Shown piece after piece: positions 8,360 through 16,250 of a DNA stretch of 64,000 nt (position 1 is its first letter; each line of letters starts with the position of its first letter). Below the pieces are notes generated by a model. That model made no database searches. It worked only from the letters and a program-made list of their open reading frames with translations, and was not told where the DNA came from. The translations under genes and the position numbers were made by a program. Source of the DNA: Candidatus Zixiibacteriota bacterium (GTDB lineage: Bacteria > Zixibacteria > MSB-5A5 > GN15 > FEB-12); NCBI GenBank assembly GCA_017999435.1, contig JAGNLV010000004.1, positions 458,188-522,187 on the forward strand, in the 5' to 3' direction.

Positions 8360-8679
8360 CCGAAACCCATTTTTGTTTAGGGTAAAGATCTCCTGTGCAA
8401 TTTTCCAGCAATTTTCGTGCCACCTGACCCAATTCGACAGCATTCTGCTATGATCTTGTCAATCATAATATTAACTGTTTGACCTTATCGTCCCGAGAAC
8501 ATGACGTCTTCCTGTCTGCACACACACTTGTGCACGCATCTGCGCTGTTTCTGCAAACCACTTGCAGCGTCTTCTCTCACCTGTAATCCCGCTCGGCTCA
8601 CAATCATACCAGGACCGCGCCTCAAATCCGGCCTGCGCGTCTGGCAAAGAGCTCACGCCAAAATTCGGAGGAGCCTGCT
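8360..8679. other. 320-bp divergent regulatory region between the PEP-CTERM and portal genes
   Basis: It holds the sigma-54 promoter at 8407-8422 (minus) and, towards the portal gene, two short inverted repeats, TGCACA-N6-TGTGCA (8517-8534) and CTGCAA-N5-TTGCAG (8551-8567), which could be operators. An AT-rich patch sits at 8455-8480. No gene is seen. Confidence 0.5.
8407..8422 (-). promoter_or_regulatory. Sigma-54 (RpoN) promoter of the short PEP-CTERM gene
   Basis: On the minus strand TGGCACG-AAAA-TTGCT is an exact match to the RpoN -24/-12 consensus. It is 48 bp before the ATG at 8359. PEP-CTERM genes in other bacteria are known to be driven by RpoN with the PrsK/PrsR two-component system; that regulator is not in this window. 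Confidence 0.85.
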
Positions 8680-9921
8680 ATGTGTGCCAGTCGGAGGAAC
8701 TCGGGTCAGTTGGCCGCCGGGGTGCTTGTGCCGCCCCCATCCGCTCTGAGCACCGGCGGTCAAATCGACCGCCAACTGCGCTTGAGCACATCAGACCTCC
8801 AGCGGGGCCGCTATCGCATACTGCTGTACCGCTTTCTCGCCGATTCGATCCCGGCGGTGGCCGCCTGTGTCGGGACCTGGGTTCGTTTGGCCGCCGCGCC
8901 GGGCCGGTTTCTGGTCGACGGCGATGTCTCGCCTTCTGTCCGCCGCCAAGTGGAAGAGCGGCTGGAGCGCCTGAGCGCGCACGTGTACCGTTCGGTCGGG
9001 GGGACGCGGGCGGGCGGCGCCGATCTCCCGGTCGACATTGCAGCCGGGTTGTTTCGCGACGGTTTCTTCGGCGGCTTCGTGACCGTGGACGCAACCGGGA
9101 CCGGTGTGGACCGGTTCATCCCGGTCGATGCCGCACGGGTGAATCTTACGGTGGAGGACGGCCGCCGGCAATTCCGCTATGCCGCCGACCACGGCGACCT
9201 CGATCTCGATCGTCCCGACTTCTACTACATCCCCCTCTCCGGCGGCGTCAACGCCCCGCTGGGGCGCTCGGTTCTGCAGGCAGTGCCGTTTGTCGCCTAT
9301 ATCGAACAGCAGCTGGTCGATGACATGCGGCGCTCCAGTCACAACGCGGGGTTTCACCGCCTCCATGTGAAGGTGACGCCCCCGGAGCGTCTCGCCGGCG
9401 AATCCGACACGGCGTACGTGCAGCGGATCAACGGTTACTTCGACGAGACGGTCGGGATGATCCGGTCGTGCGCGATCGACGAGAACCCGGTCACCTGGGA
9501 CAACGTCGCCATCGACTATATCGGTCCGGACGCCACCCGGAGCGTGACTAACAGTTGGTTTTTCAGCCACCGATCGATGATCGAGGAGATCTGCGCGGGG
9601 ACCGGCCTCGCGCCGTTCCTGCTCGGCTATTCCTACGGCGCCACGACTTCGTGGTCGGGGTTCAAGTTCGACCTGGTCATGCGGCAGGTGCGCTCGGTGC
9701 AGGCGGAGATGCGCCGCCTGATCGAGTGGATCGCCGCGATCGACCTCGCCCTGGCCGGCTTCTCCGCGCGCGTGCGCTGGGAATTCGACAACACCTTCGC
9801 CTACCAGGCCGGCGAGCGGGCCGGGGTCGAATCGACCCGGATCAACGATCTCATCCGGCTGTACGAGGTGGGATTGATCGACCGGGCCACGGCCGCGGCG
9901 AAAGCCGCCGGGCTCGTGTGA
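8680..9921 (+). CDS. Phage portal-like protein
   Basis: 413 aa. GGAGGAG six bases before the ATG fixes the start. The sequence reads as a phage portal: an N-terminal stretch with ILLYRFLADSIPAVAACVGT, a beta-rich clip/stem-like middle (FIPVDAARVNLTVEDG, FYYIPLSGGVNAPLGRSVL), a long helical part, then the SYGATTSWSGFKFDLVMRQV segment typical of portal proteins, followed by a helical tail. In phages the portal is the dodecameric ring through which terminase pumps DNA into the capsid. The next gene is a terminase large subunit, which strongly supports the call. The order portal-then-terminase is the reverse of the usual phage order, and no capsid, protease or tail gene is present. Identification is by motif and context, not by a search. 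Confidence 0.75.
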   Translation: MCASRRNSGQLAAGVLVPPPSALSTGGQIDRQLRLSTSDLQRGRYRILLYRFLADSIPAVAACVGTWVRLAAAPGRFLVDGDVSPSVRRQVEERLERLSAHVYRSVGGTRAGGADLPVDIAAGLFRDGFFGGFVTVDATGTGVDRFIPVDAARVNLTVEDGRRQFRYAADHGDLDLDRPDFYYIPLSGGVNAPLGRSVLQAVPFVAYIEQQLVDDMRRSSHNAGFHRLHVKVTPPERLAGESDTAYVQRINGYFDETVGMIRSCAIDENPVTWDNVAIDYIGPDATRSVTNSWFFSHRSMIEEICAGTGLAPFLLGYSYGATTSWSGFKFDLVMRQVRSVQAEMRRLIEWIAAIDLALAGFSARVRWEFDNTFAYQAGERAGVESTRINDLIRLYEVGLIDRATAAAKAAGLV

Positions 9922-9990
9922 GCCGGCCCGGCCGCGCCGCGCGCCCCGCGGCCGCACCCGGCCGATTTGAGATTACCGGAAGGACGCTCC

Positions 9991-11343
9991 ATGAACGCGC
10001 TTGCGACCGACTGTGAGAGCATCGACTGGCGGCGCGCGCTCGAGGATCCGGCGTACTTCGCGCAGGCCGTGCTCGGCGTGACGCTCCACGCCGGACAGCG
10101 GCAGTGGCTGGAGAACGCGCTGGCCCGGGAGAACGTGCTGGTGACCGGCAACCGGTGGGGAAAGTCATTCGTCTCGGCCGTGAAACTCCTCCGCCACGCC
10201 CTGTTCCGGATTCGCGGCTCGCTGGCGTTTGACGGGTCGGGGCGGTACCGCGCGGTCGCGGCGTCGATCACGCAGGACCAGGCCAACCTCCTGTTCAACC
10301 AGGTGGTCCGACTGGCCCGCCAGTCCCCCGTGCTGCGCCCCCGGATCGCCTCGCTCGTCCGCTCCCCCTACCCCATGCTGACCCTCGGCAACGGCGCGGT
10401 AATCGAGGCCCGGTCCACCCAGAACCGGGGCGAGTACCTGCTCGGGAACGACTACGACCTGTTTGTCTTTGATGAAGTGGCGTTCGAGGCGGACCCTGAG
10501 TATGTTGTCGAGGAGGTACTCCTCATGCGCCTGGCCGACCGGGAGGGGATGCTCGATCTGGTCTCGACGCCCAATGGGAAGAACTGGTTCTACCGGCGGG
10601 TGAGGGAGCTGGCACAGGGGGCGCGGCCGGGGTATTTCCAGTCCGGCGACAGTCGCGCCAATCCCTACATCTCCCGAGCTTTCCTCGACGAGCGGGTGCG
10701 GCATTTCACCGCGCGGCGGCTCGCGCAGAATATCGAAGGTCAGTTTGTCGACAGCGGCGGCGAGGTGATCCGCGGAAGCGATATCGATGCCGCGCTGGCC
10801 GGAATCTCCGGGTCGGAGGAGGCCGGCGGGGCGGCCTCCGGGGAGATCCGCTATCTCTCCGGGTGGGATCTCGCGCGCAAGCGGACGGCGACGGTCGGGA
10901 TCACGGTCGCGGCGGCGGACGGTCCGGCCCGGGTGGTCGCCCTCGAGCGGCTGAAGGAGACGGACTGGGCGACGGTGATCGCGAGAATCAGGGCGCGCCA
11001 GGAGCAGTACCCCGGCCAACTGGTGATCGACGCCACCGGGCTGGGGGATCCGATCGTCGAGGCCCTGCGCGAGTACCGTCCGACCGCGGTGATCTTCACC
11101 GGCCCGCGCAAAGCGGAACTGCTCACCAACGTCGAGCTGTTTCACGCCCGGCGGCGGATCGTGTACGAACGGTGGGAGCTGCCCGACGGTCCGGGGCGGA
11201 CGTGGTCGCTGGAGGATGAACTGCGGAGGGCGCGCTGGGACGACAACTGCGAGTGCGACAGCCTCATGGCGCTGGCCCTGGCATTGTGGCCGCTCCGCAC
11301 GCGCCCGGCCCCGGTGATCGCCCCGCGCCTCGGGCGGGCGTGA
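9991..11343 (+). CDS. Terminase large subunit-like ATPase/nuclease
   Basis: 450 aa from the ATG at 9991 (GGAAGGA six bases upstream). The ATPase domain shows Walker A GNRWGKS at 53-59, Walker B LFVFDE at 157-162 with the catalytic Glu, and the coupling motif STPNG at 192-196. The C-terminal RNase H-like nuclease shows Asp293 (SGWDLARKRT), Asp347 (LVIDATGLGD) and Asp423 (ECDSLMALAL), so all three acidic positions look intact. This is the DNA-packaging motor of tailed phages and gene transfer agents. It follows the portal gene by 69 bp on the same strand and ends 20 bp from a convergent nuclease gene. A small terminase partner is not visible. Confidence 0.9.
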   Translation: MNALATDCESIDWRRALEDPAYFAQAVLGVTLHAGQRQWLENALARENVLVTGNRWGKSFVSAVKLLRHALFRIRGSLAFDGSGRYRAVAASITQDQANLLFNQVVRLARQSPVLRPRIASLVRSPYPMLTLGNGAVIEARSTQNRGEYLLGNDYDLFVFDEVAFEADPEYVVEEVLLMRLADREGMLDLVSTPNGKNWFYRRVRELAQGARPGYFQSGDSRANPYISRAFLDERVRHFTARRLAQNIEGQFVDSGGEVIRGSDIDAALAGISGSEEAGGAASGEIRYLSGWDLARKRTATVGITVAAADGPARVVALERLKETDWATVIARIRARQEQYPGQLVIDATGLGDPIVEALREYRPTAVIFTGPRKAELLTNVELFHARRRIVYERWELPDGPGRTWSLEDELRRARWDDNCECDSLMALALALWPLRTRPAPVIAPRLGRA

Positions 11344-11363
11344 GACCGGCGACCGGCAATCGC

Positions 11364-12611
11364 CTACAGGGAGCCGGAAGGTGCGTCCGGATCCTCCCCG
11401 GCCCGGGCGAGTTTCACCCGCAGCGTGACCGTCTGCTTCCGGCGGATGAACTTCTTCAGCTCCGCGCTGAGCGCCGCAGGCAGCAGACCCTTCGCGTAAC
11501 CGTCCTTCATCAGCGCCGCGCTGTCCAGCTTGAAATACTCGATCAGGCCGGCGTCGCGCGCCAGCGCCGTCAGACTCGCGAAATCGGTGCTGCTGTCGGT
11601 CTTGGTGACAAACTTCTCCTCCTCCGTGATCCCCACCGCGACCTCTCCCCCTTCACCTGAGAACTTGGTCATCTGGAGCTCCCCGGCCAGCCGCACGAGG
11701 TCGGCCCGCAGGGCGGCCATTTCGGCCTCGAGCTCTTTGACCGCCGCGTAGCGCGCGATATACTCGGTCGCTTTGGCGTAGGCCCGCCGCAGAGCTCCGT
11801 CCCGGTCCGCCTCGCCGGCCTCGATCAGCAGCTTGTGCCGCTTGGCCGGACAGAGCGCGGCATACTCGCACCAGTTGCACAGCGACGATTCGCGCGTCGG
11901 AAACTGGCTGAGACGGTCGGCCTCGTGGATCGCCAGGATCTGCTGGCGGATGTTTTCGACGAGCAGTTCGAGATCATCGGGGCGGAACCGGTGGGCGACG
12001 ACCTCGTCCATGCGCAGGCAGTACTGGGCCGCCTCGATGTCGCGGTACTGCGGGTAGTTCGCCATCACCGCCAACTGGTAGAGGCCCATCTGGTGGAAAT
12101 AATCCGGGTCGTGCGGGCGGGAAAGGTTCTTGCCGGTCTTGTAGTCGCAGATCTCCACCGTGCCGTCGTCCCGCCGCCACAACCGGTCGATGCGGGCGCT
12201 CAGCCGGTAGGGCGTGCCGGGGAGGGTGAAGTGGAGGTGGAGCTCCGCGCCCAGCAGGGCGCCGGGCCGGAACGGCCGGTAGCGCTCGTGGTGGCGGGCG
12301 AGGATTTCACGGCCGATGCGGATGTAATCGTCGATGCCCATGTGCTCGGTCACAACCGCCAGGAGAGCGCGGTCGACCTCGCGCCAGGCCCGCTCGTAGA
12401 TCTCGAGGGCGGCCTCGAGCGACAGCTCCACGCCGTCGGCGCCGCGCTCGTAGAGCGCCTGGAGGACGGTGTGGACGGCGGTTCCCAGGTACGCTTCGGC
12501 GGAGATCCGTTTCGGGATTTCCGGCCGCTCGAGGTACCGGAACTGAAATTTGCGCCGGCACTGCGCAAAAGTCTGGAGCGCGCTGTGGCTGAAGGTCGTG
12601 AGCATGGACAC
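11364..12611 (-). CDS. PD-(D/E)XK nuclease, RecB/Cas4-like, with Fe-S cluster cysteines
   Basis: 415 aa. Motifs of the PDDEXK_1/RecB family are present in order: GTAVH at 43-47, the IDR aspartate at 142, DYKTGK from 156, and QMGLYQLAV near 174-182. Four cysteines fit an Fe-S cluster: Cys18, Cys245, Cys248 and Cys254 (CNWCEYAALCP), as in AddB and Cas4. The C-terminal 150 residues are a coiled-coil-rich region not typical of Cas4. The start is GTG at 12611 with GGAGG five bases upstream; the ATG at 12605 is the alternative. It lies 30 bp after the glycosyltransferase on the same strand and converges on the terminase gene. No CRISPR array or other cas gene is near, so a repair or DNA-processing role is more likely than adaptation. 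Confidence 0.85.
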   Translation of the reverse strand: MSMLTTFSHSALQTFAQCRRKFQFRYLERPEIPKRISAEAYLGTAVHTVLQALYERGADGVELSLEAALEIYERAWREVDRALLAVVTEHMGIDDYIRIGREILARHHERYRPFRPGALLGAELHLHFTLPGTPYRLSARIDRLWRRDDGTVEICDYKTGKNLSRPHDPDYFHQMGLYQLAVMANYPQYRDIEAAQYCLRMDEVVAHRFRPDDLELLVENIRQQILAIHEADRLSQFPTRESSLCNWCEYAALCPAKRHKLLIEAGEADRDGALRRAYAKATEYIARYAAVKELEAEMAALRADLVRLAGELQMTKFSGEGGEVAVGITEEEKFVTKTDSSTDFASLTALARDAGLIEYFKLDSAALMKDGYAKGLLPAALSAELKKFIRRKQTVTLRVKLARAGEDPDAPSGSL

Positions 12612-12641
12612 GCAAGCCTCCCTCGTGTGACGCCGGCTGAG

Positions 12642-13682
12642 CTACTGCGGCGGACCGGCCTCCCGCGCCGGCGGAGGGGAGTACGATTCGATCACGCCTT
12701 TGAGAAATCCCACTCCGAGGCCGAAGTGGATGGTTGGGAAAATCAACGGTCCGTACAGCAGGCAGTTGAGATTGCGATGCCGCAGCGCGAGACTGAGGGA
12801 ATAGAAAATGACGGTGAGGAGGTAGAGCGCCGCGACAATCTGGAAGAGCTTCATCACCGCGAGCGAGAGAAACCCGAGGACGAAGAGGACGATGCAGAGG
12901 ACGACGCCGGCGGCGGCCAGCCAGTGGGTGGGCGCCCAGAGTCCGTGCTTGCGCGACATGCGGAAACGCCCGAGACCGTAGCGGACCATCTGCCGCCACA
13001 AGGCCGGCAGAGTCGCGCGCGGGTAGTAGTAGACTCTCAGTGCGGGGTTGAGCCAGGCTTTCAGTTTCGCCCGGTGGACGCGGAAGTTGAGTTCGATGTC
13101 CTCGCCGGCGTCGAAGTTCTCGTCGAACAGCCCGACCCGGTCGAAGGTCGCGCGCGTCCACATCGCCCCGGAGGAGGTCGGGTCGACCTCCCCCTCGTAG
13201 TCGGCGTAGATTTCCGATCCGGGTTTGTGGCCGAGCGCCGAGCCGCGGCAGAGCGCGATCGCCGTCTGCAAATCGTTGAGGTCGGGCGGAGTGAGCGGCT
13301 GCGGCCGGCAGAGACAGTCGGCGCCGGTGCGGTCGAAGGTTTCGACGACGTCGCGCAGGAGGGTCTTGCTCGGAATGTACACGTGACCGTCGATGACGAC
13401 GATCCGCGGCGCGGTGCTGTTGCGGATGCCGATGTTGCGGCCCGAGGAAGGGCGGCGCACCGGGTTGTCCAGCAGCCGCAGGGCGCCGAACCGAGTCTTG
13501 TAGGACTCGACGATTTCGCGGGTGCGGTCGGTCGACCCGCCGTCGGCCACCACCACCTCGAGGCGGTCCATGGGAAAATCCTGAAGGTACAACTGCTCGA
13601 GGGTCTGCCCGACGTACTTCTCCTCGTTGCGGACGGGCATGATCACCGCCAGGTCAAATTTCGACGGTTTGCTCTCGGGCAT
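12642..13682 (-). CDS. Family 2 glycosyltransferase, ExoA-like
   Basis: 346 aa. The N-terminal GT-A domain has VIMPVRNEEKYVGQTLEQL, VVVADGGSTDRT (nucleotide-sugar-binding region) and VVIDGHVYIPSK; EDIELNFRVHRA is the late acidic motif. Two to three membrane helices follow (about 255-330), as in succinoglycan ExoA-type enzymes that build surface polysaccharide on the cytoplasmic face. The substrate cannot be read from the sequence. It lies directly upstream of the Fe-S nuclease gene. A CAGGAG site sits 12 bases before the ATG, a little far. Linkage to the PEP-CTERM/exopolysaccharide theme of this region is possible but not shown. Confidence 0.85.
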   Translation of the reverse strand: MPESKPSKFDLAVIMPVRNEEKYVGQTLEQLYLQDFPMDRLEVVVADGGSTDRTREIVESYKTRFGALRLLDNPVRRPSSGRNIGIRNSTAPRIVVIDGHVYIPSKTLLRDVVETFDRTGADCLCRPQPLTPPDLNDLQTAIALCRGSALGHKPGSEIYADYEGEVDPTSSGAMWTRATFDRVGLFDENFDAGEDIELNFRVHRAKLKAWLNPALRVYYYPRATLPALWRQMVRYGLGRFRMSRKHGLWAPTHWLAAAGVVLCIVLFVLGFLSLAVMKLFQIVAALYLLTVIFYSLSLALRHRNLNCLLYGPLIFPTIHFGLGVGFLKGVIESYSPPPAREAGPPQ

Positions 13683-13751
13683 AGGGACCGTTGGCTCCTG
13701 ATTTCAGGTTTACCCGGACGCCGGCGCCGGACCCGACCGGCGCGCGGGGGC

Positions 13752-13781
13752 AATATACGCACGCGCGGCCGGTCCAAACAA
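13752..13781 (-). promoter_or_regulatory. Possible promoter of the glycosyltransferase gene
   Basis: On the minus strand TATATT (13752-13757) is preceded at 18 bp by TTGTTT (13776-13781). The -10 is good and the -35 poor. Confidence 0.4.
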
Positions 13782-13821
13782 GGCAAAACCGGGGAGTGCG
13801 CGGGGGCGGGGCCGCGCCCGC

Positions 13822-15255
13822 TCACCCGTCCCGATCCGGGCGGTACTCGCTGATCACGACTTTCCCCTCCTCCAGCGTGACCTTGCAGCGTTTGTGGATG
13901 TCGGTGAATTCGCGGTAGATGACGCCGAAATGGGCGGAGACACCGTGGTAGAGGCGGTCCTGGACGATGATCTGCGCGCCCGCGACCTCGCGCAGGCGCT
14001 CCTCGAGCCGGTAGCGGACGTCGGCGAGGCGTTCGAGCTCGCCCGGGGCGGCGGCCACGAATTCCTCCAGTCGGCCCAGGGCCTCGGCCCGCTGGGGATC
14101 AAGCAGACCCTCCGCCTGCAGCCGGTACATGGTCAGAAGGGTGGCCCGAATGCGCGCGAGGTCTTTCTCGATGCGCGCGATTTCAGCACCCGTGCAGCGG
14201 TACTCGCGCATGAGCTCGGCGTCGTAGCCGACGCGGAGGATGGTGGCGGTGCCGGCGTCGTTGCCGGCGGTGGCGACGCGGATTTCGCGGCCGGCGTTGG
14301 ATTCGCCGCCGATGATTTTTCCTTTGCGGGCGCGGACGATGATGCGCTCGGCCGCCGTGACCTGGCAGTTGAGGAGTTCGTCGCCGACGAGAACGTCGTT
14401 GCCGGAGATGATGTTGACCCCCTCGGCGTACTTGACCAGCACGTCGCCGTCGGCCTTGATCATCCCCTCCCCCTTGCCGTAGGCGCCCCCCTTGATGAGG
14501 ATGTTGCCCTCGCATCGGATGGTGCAGTCGGCGACGTTGCCGCCGACTTCGAGGTTGCCGCCGACATTGAGGGTGAAGCCGGGCCGGACGTCGCCGACGA
14601 CGCGCACCGAGCCGATGCAGTTGATGTTGCCGATGCTCATGTCGACGTCCCCCTCGATGCGGGTGACGTCGTTGACGGAGACGGTGCCGCGGGTGAAGAC
14701 GATGGCGCCGCTGGCGGCCGCCACCAGCGAGAGGCCGTCCGGCTCGACGCGCGTGTTCTTCCCCTGGCGGAAGTTGAAATCGCGCCCGCGAATGCCGGGG
14801 ATCAGACGGCCGTCCACCCCGCACCCGTCCTCGCCGTCGCCTGGCGGAATCTTGCGCACCAGCACGGTCCCCTCGCGGACGTTCTGGATGAAATTGATCG
14901 AGCGGTAGTCGATGCGCCCGTCGCCGGATTCCTCGGGCGTGTGCTGGGTCTCGGGTTCGAAGGCGTACTCGAAGGCGGCGTCCTTTCCGCGCCGGGGGGG
15001 CGTGCCGGTGGCGATTTTGGTCGGGACGTCGTAGAGCCGCTGGTCGAGGACGCGCTTGATGGCGTCCCAGTCGATGCCGTGGGTCACGCCGGCACGGACG
15101 ATCTCCTCCCGGACGTCATCGAGGGTGACCTCCCCGCCGAGGTGTTCCGGGTCGCTCACGGCCATCATGGCGGACATGTTGTCGCGCGTGATGACGACCC
15201 GCACGAGTTTCGGTTTGGGACGCTGGACCCGGGTTTCCGGCGAGGTCTCGGTCAT
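13822..15255 (-). CDS. fapA: FapA-family (DUF342) flagellar assembly protein A
   Basis: 477 aa from the ATG at 15255; a longer frame would overlap the receiver gene. The central half is a long run of regularly spaced beta-helix turns rich in Gly, Asn and Val (GDVDMSIGNINCIGSVRVVG, NVGGNLEVGGNVADCTIRC, NDVLVGDELLNCQV), the hallmark of DUF342/FapA proteins. A C-terminal coiled coil (about 375-440) follows. In Vibrio FapA is linked to polar flagellar assembly and glucose signalling. It closes the long fliR-to-fapA run, 10 bp after the CheY-like gene, which fits a flagellar role. Confidence 0.9.
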   Translation of the reverse strand: MTETSPETRVQRPKPKLVRVVITRDNMSAMMAVSDPEHLGGEVTLDDVREEIVRAGVTHGIDWDAIKRVLDQRLYDVPTKIATGTPPRRGKDAAFEYAFEPETQHTPEESGDGRIDYRSINFIQNVREGTVLVRKIPPGDGEDGCGVDGRLIPGIRGRDFNFRQGKNTRVEPDGLSLVAAASGAIVFTRGTVSVNDVTRIEGDVDMSIGNINCIGSVRVVGDVRPGFTLNVGGNLEVGGNVADCTIRCEGNILIKGGAYGKGEGMIKADGDVLVKYAEGVNIISGNDVLVGDELLNCQVTAAERIIVRARKGKIIGGESNAGREIRVATAGNDAGTATILRVGYDAELMREYRCTGAEIARIEKDLARIRATLLTMYRLQAEGLLDPQRAEALGRLEEFVAAAPGELERLADVRYRLEERLREVAGAQIIVQDRLYHGVSAHFGVIYREFTDIHKRCKVTLEEGKVVISEYRPDRDG

Positions 15256-15265
15256 GGGTGCACTC

Positions 15266-15661
15266 TCAGGCCGAGGAGTTCGAGGCGGCCAGGATGCGCC
15301 AGTAGGCGCGCTCGACCACCAGGGCGATTTCGTAGCTCTTGAACGGTTTGGTGATGTATTCGTCGGCCCCCAGCAAGAGGGCATCCTTGACGGTGTAGGT
15401 GTCGCCGTAGGCGGTCATGATGATCACGCCAGTGCGGGGGTGTTCCCGCTTGATGATCTTGAGCAGGTCGAACCCGTTCATCCCGGGCATCTTCATGTCG
15501 GAGATGACGATGTCGCAGGGTTGGCTCCGGAGCAGGGCCGCCGCCGTCTCGCCATCCGGCGCCGTCGCCACTCGGTACCCTTCGCGGGAGAGGATCTTCT
15601 CCAGCAGGAGCCGCATCATGGCCTCATCGTCAACTACAAGAATCGAGACCGCACTTTTCAT
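15266..15661 (-). CDS. CheY-like single-domain response regulator
   Basis: 131 aa, receiver domain only. The acidic pocket is Asp11/Asp12, the phospho-acceptor Asp55 (IVISDMKMPGMNG), the conserved Thr83 (IIMTAYG) and Lys105 (YITKPF), all intact. There is no output domain, so it should act by binding a partner, as CheY does with FliM, or as a relay. It lies between a second receiver and fapA on the same strand. A GGAGG site is present but about 11 bases from the ATG. Confidence 0.92.
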   Translation of the reverse strand: MKSAVSILVVDDEAMMRLLLEKILSREGYRVATAPDGETAAALLRSQPCDIVISDMKMPGMNGFDLLKIIKREHPRTGVIIMTAYGDTYTVKDALLLGADEYITKPFKSYEIALVVERAYWRILAASNSSA

Positions 15662-15724
15662 GGGCCTGGTGTCCTCCGTGCAATTGTCGTTCGCCTTTTG
15701 GGTGCCGGTCTCCCCGGCGCCCGG

Positions 15725-16150
15725 TCACCGGCTGAGCGCGGACGAGATTTCGGAAATGAAATCTTCCAGCTGCACCGGTTTGTACATTACGCGGCAGGCG
15801 CCCAGCAGGCCGGCTTTGTGCACCAGCTTGTCGGTGGCGTTGCCCGTGATCACGACCACCGGCGTCCGGGGGCGCCGCTTCTTGATCTCGGAGAGAACCT
15901 CCAGGCCCGACATTTCGGGCATGATGAGGTCGACCGTGATCAGGTCGTAAGGGGTGGCCTCGACTTTCGCCAAAGCCTCGAGCCCGCTGTCGGCCAGGTC
16001 GACGCGGAAAGCGTCGGTCGTTCCGCAGAAATCGCGGAAGACGTCGCGCACCCACTTCTCGTCGTCCACGATGAGCACGCGGAAGGGCTCGCCGCGTTCC
16101 TGAGCCAGGCGGGTCAGTTTCTGCATGTCGCTGTCGAGCATCGGCATCAT
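15725..16150 (-). CDS. CheY-like single-domain response regulator
   Basis: 141 aa from the first of two adjacent ATGs (16150). A TTG at 16237 opens a longer frame but has no ribosome-binding site and would run through the predicted promoter. Receiver residues are intact: Asp29/Asp30, Asp74 (LITVDLIMPEMSG), Thr102 (VVITGN) and Lys124 (MYKPV). It differs clearly from the neighbouring receiver, so the pair is not a recent duplication. A candidate FliA-type promoter lies in the 100-bp gap upstream. Confidence 0.9.
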   Translation of the reverse strand: MMPMLDSDMQKLTRLAQERGEPFRVLIVDDEKWVRDVFRDFCGTTDAFRVDLADSGLEALAKVEATPYDLITVDLIMPEMSGLEVLSEIKKRRPRTPVVVITGNATDKLVHKAGLLGACRVMYKPVQLEDFISEISSALSR

Positions 16151-16196
16151 CCCGGTTGGGGTTTGGCAGTGTCGTTTGCGCCGCTCTTTGCCCGGT

Positions 16197-16223
16197 TTAT
16201 CGGCAAATCCGGACAAGTCTTGT
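16197..16223 (-). promoter_or_regulatory. Candidate sigma-28 (FliA) promoter before the receiver genes
   Basis: On the minus strand GCCGATAA (16197-16204) matches the FliA -10 element exactly. The -35 position 11 bp upstream reads ACAAGACT, about half the consensus. It would drive the two receivers and fapA separately from the upstream operon. fliA itself is encoded 7 kb upstream. Confidence 0.4.
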
Positions 16224-16250
16224 ACCGCATCGGGCAAGGGGCGCTGCGCG

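Noticed and set aside
8360..8443. N-terminal extension of the short PEP-CTERM protein to 143 residues
   Set aside because: The extension would be translated from DNA that contains the sigma-54 promoter and would hide the signal peptide.
11364..12611. Cas4 of a CRISPR-Cas system
   Set aside because: No direct-repeat array and no cas1/cas2 or effector gene is visible in 64 kb; the Fe-S nuclease is better described as RecB/AddB-like.
8012..13682. Intact prophage
   Set aside because: Only portal and terminase are phage-like; no integrase, att repeats, capsid, tail or lysis genes are visible, and the flanking genes are of host type.
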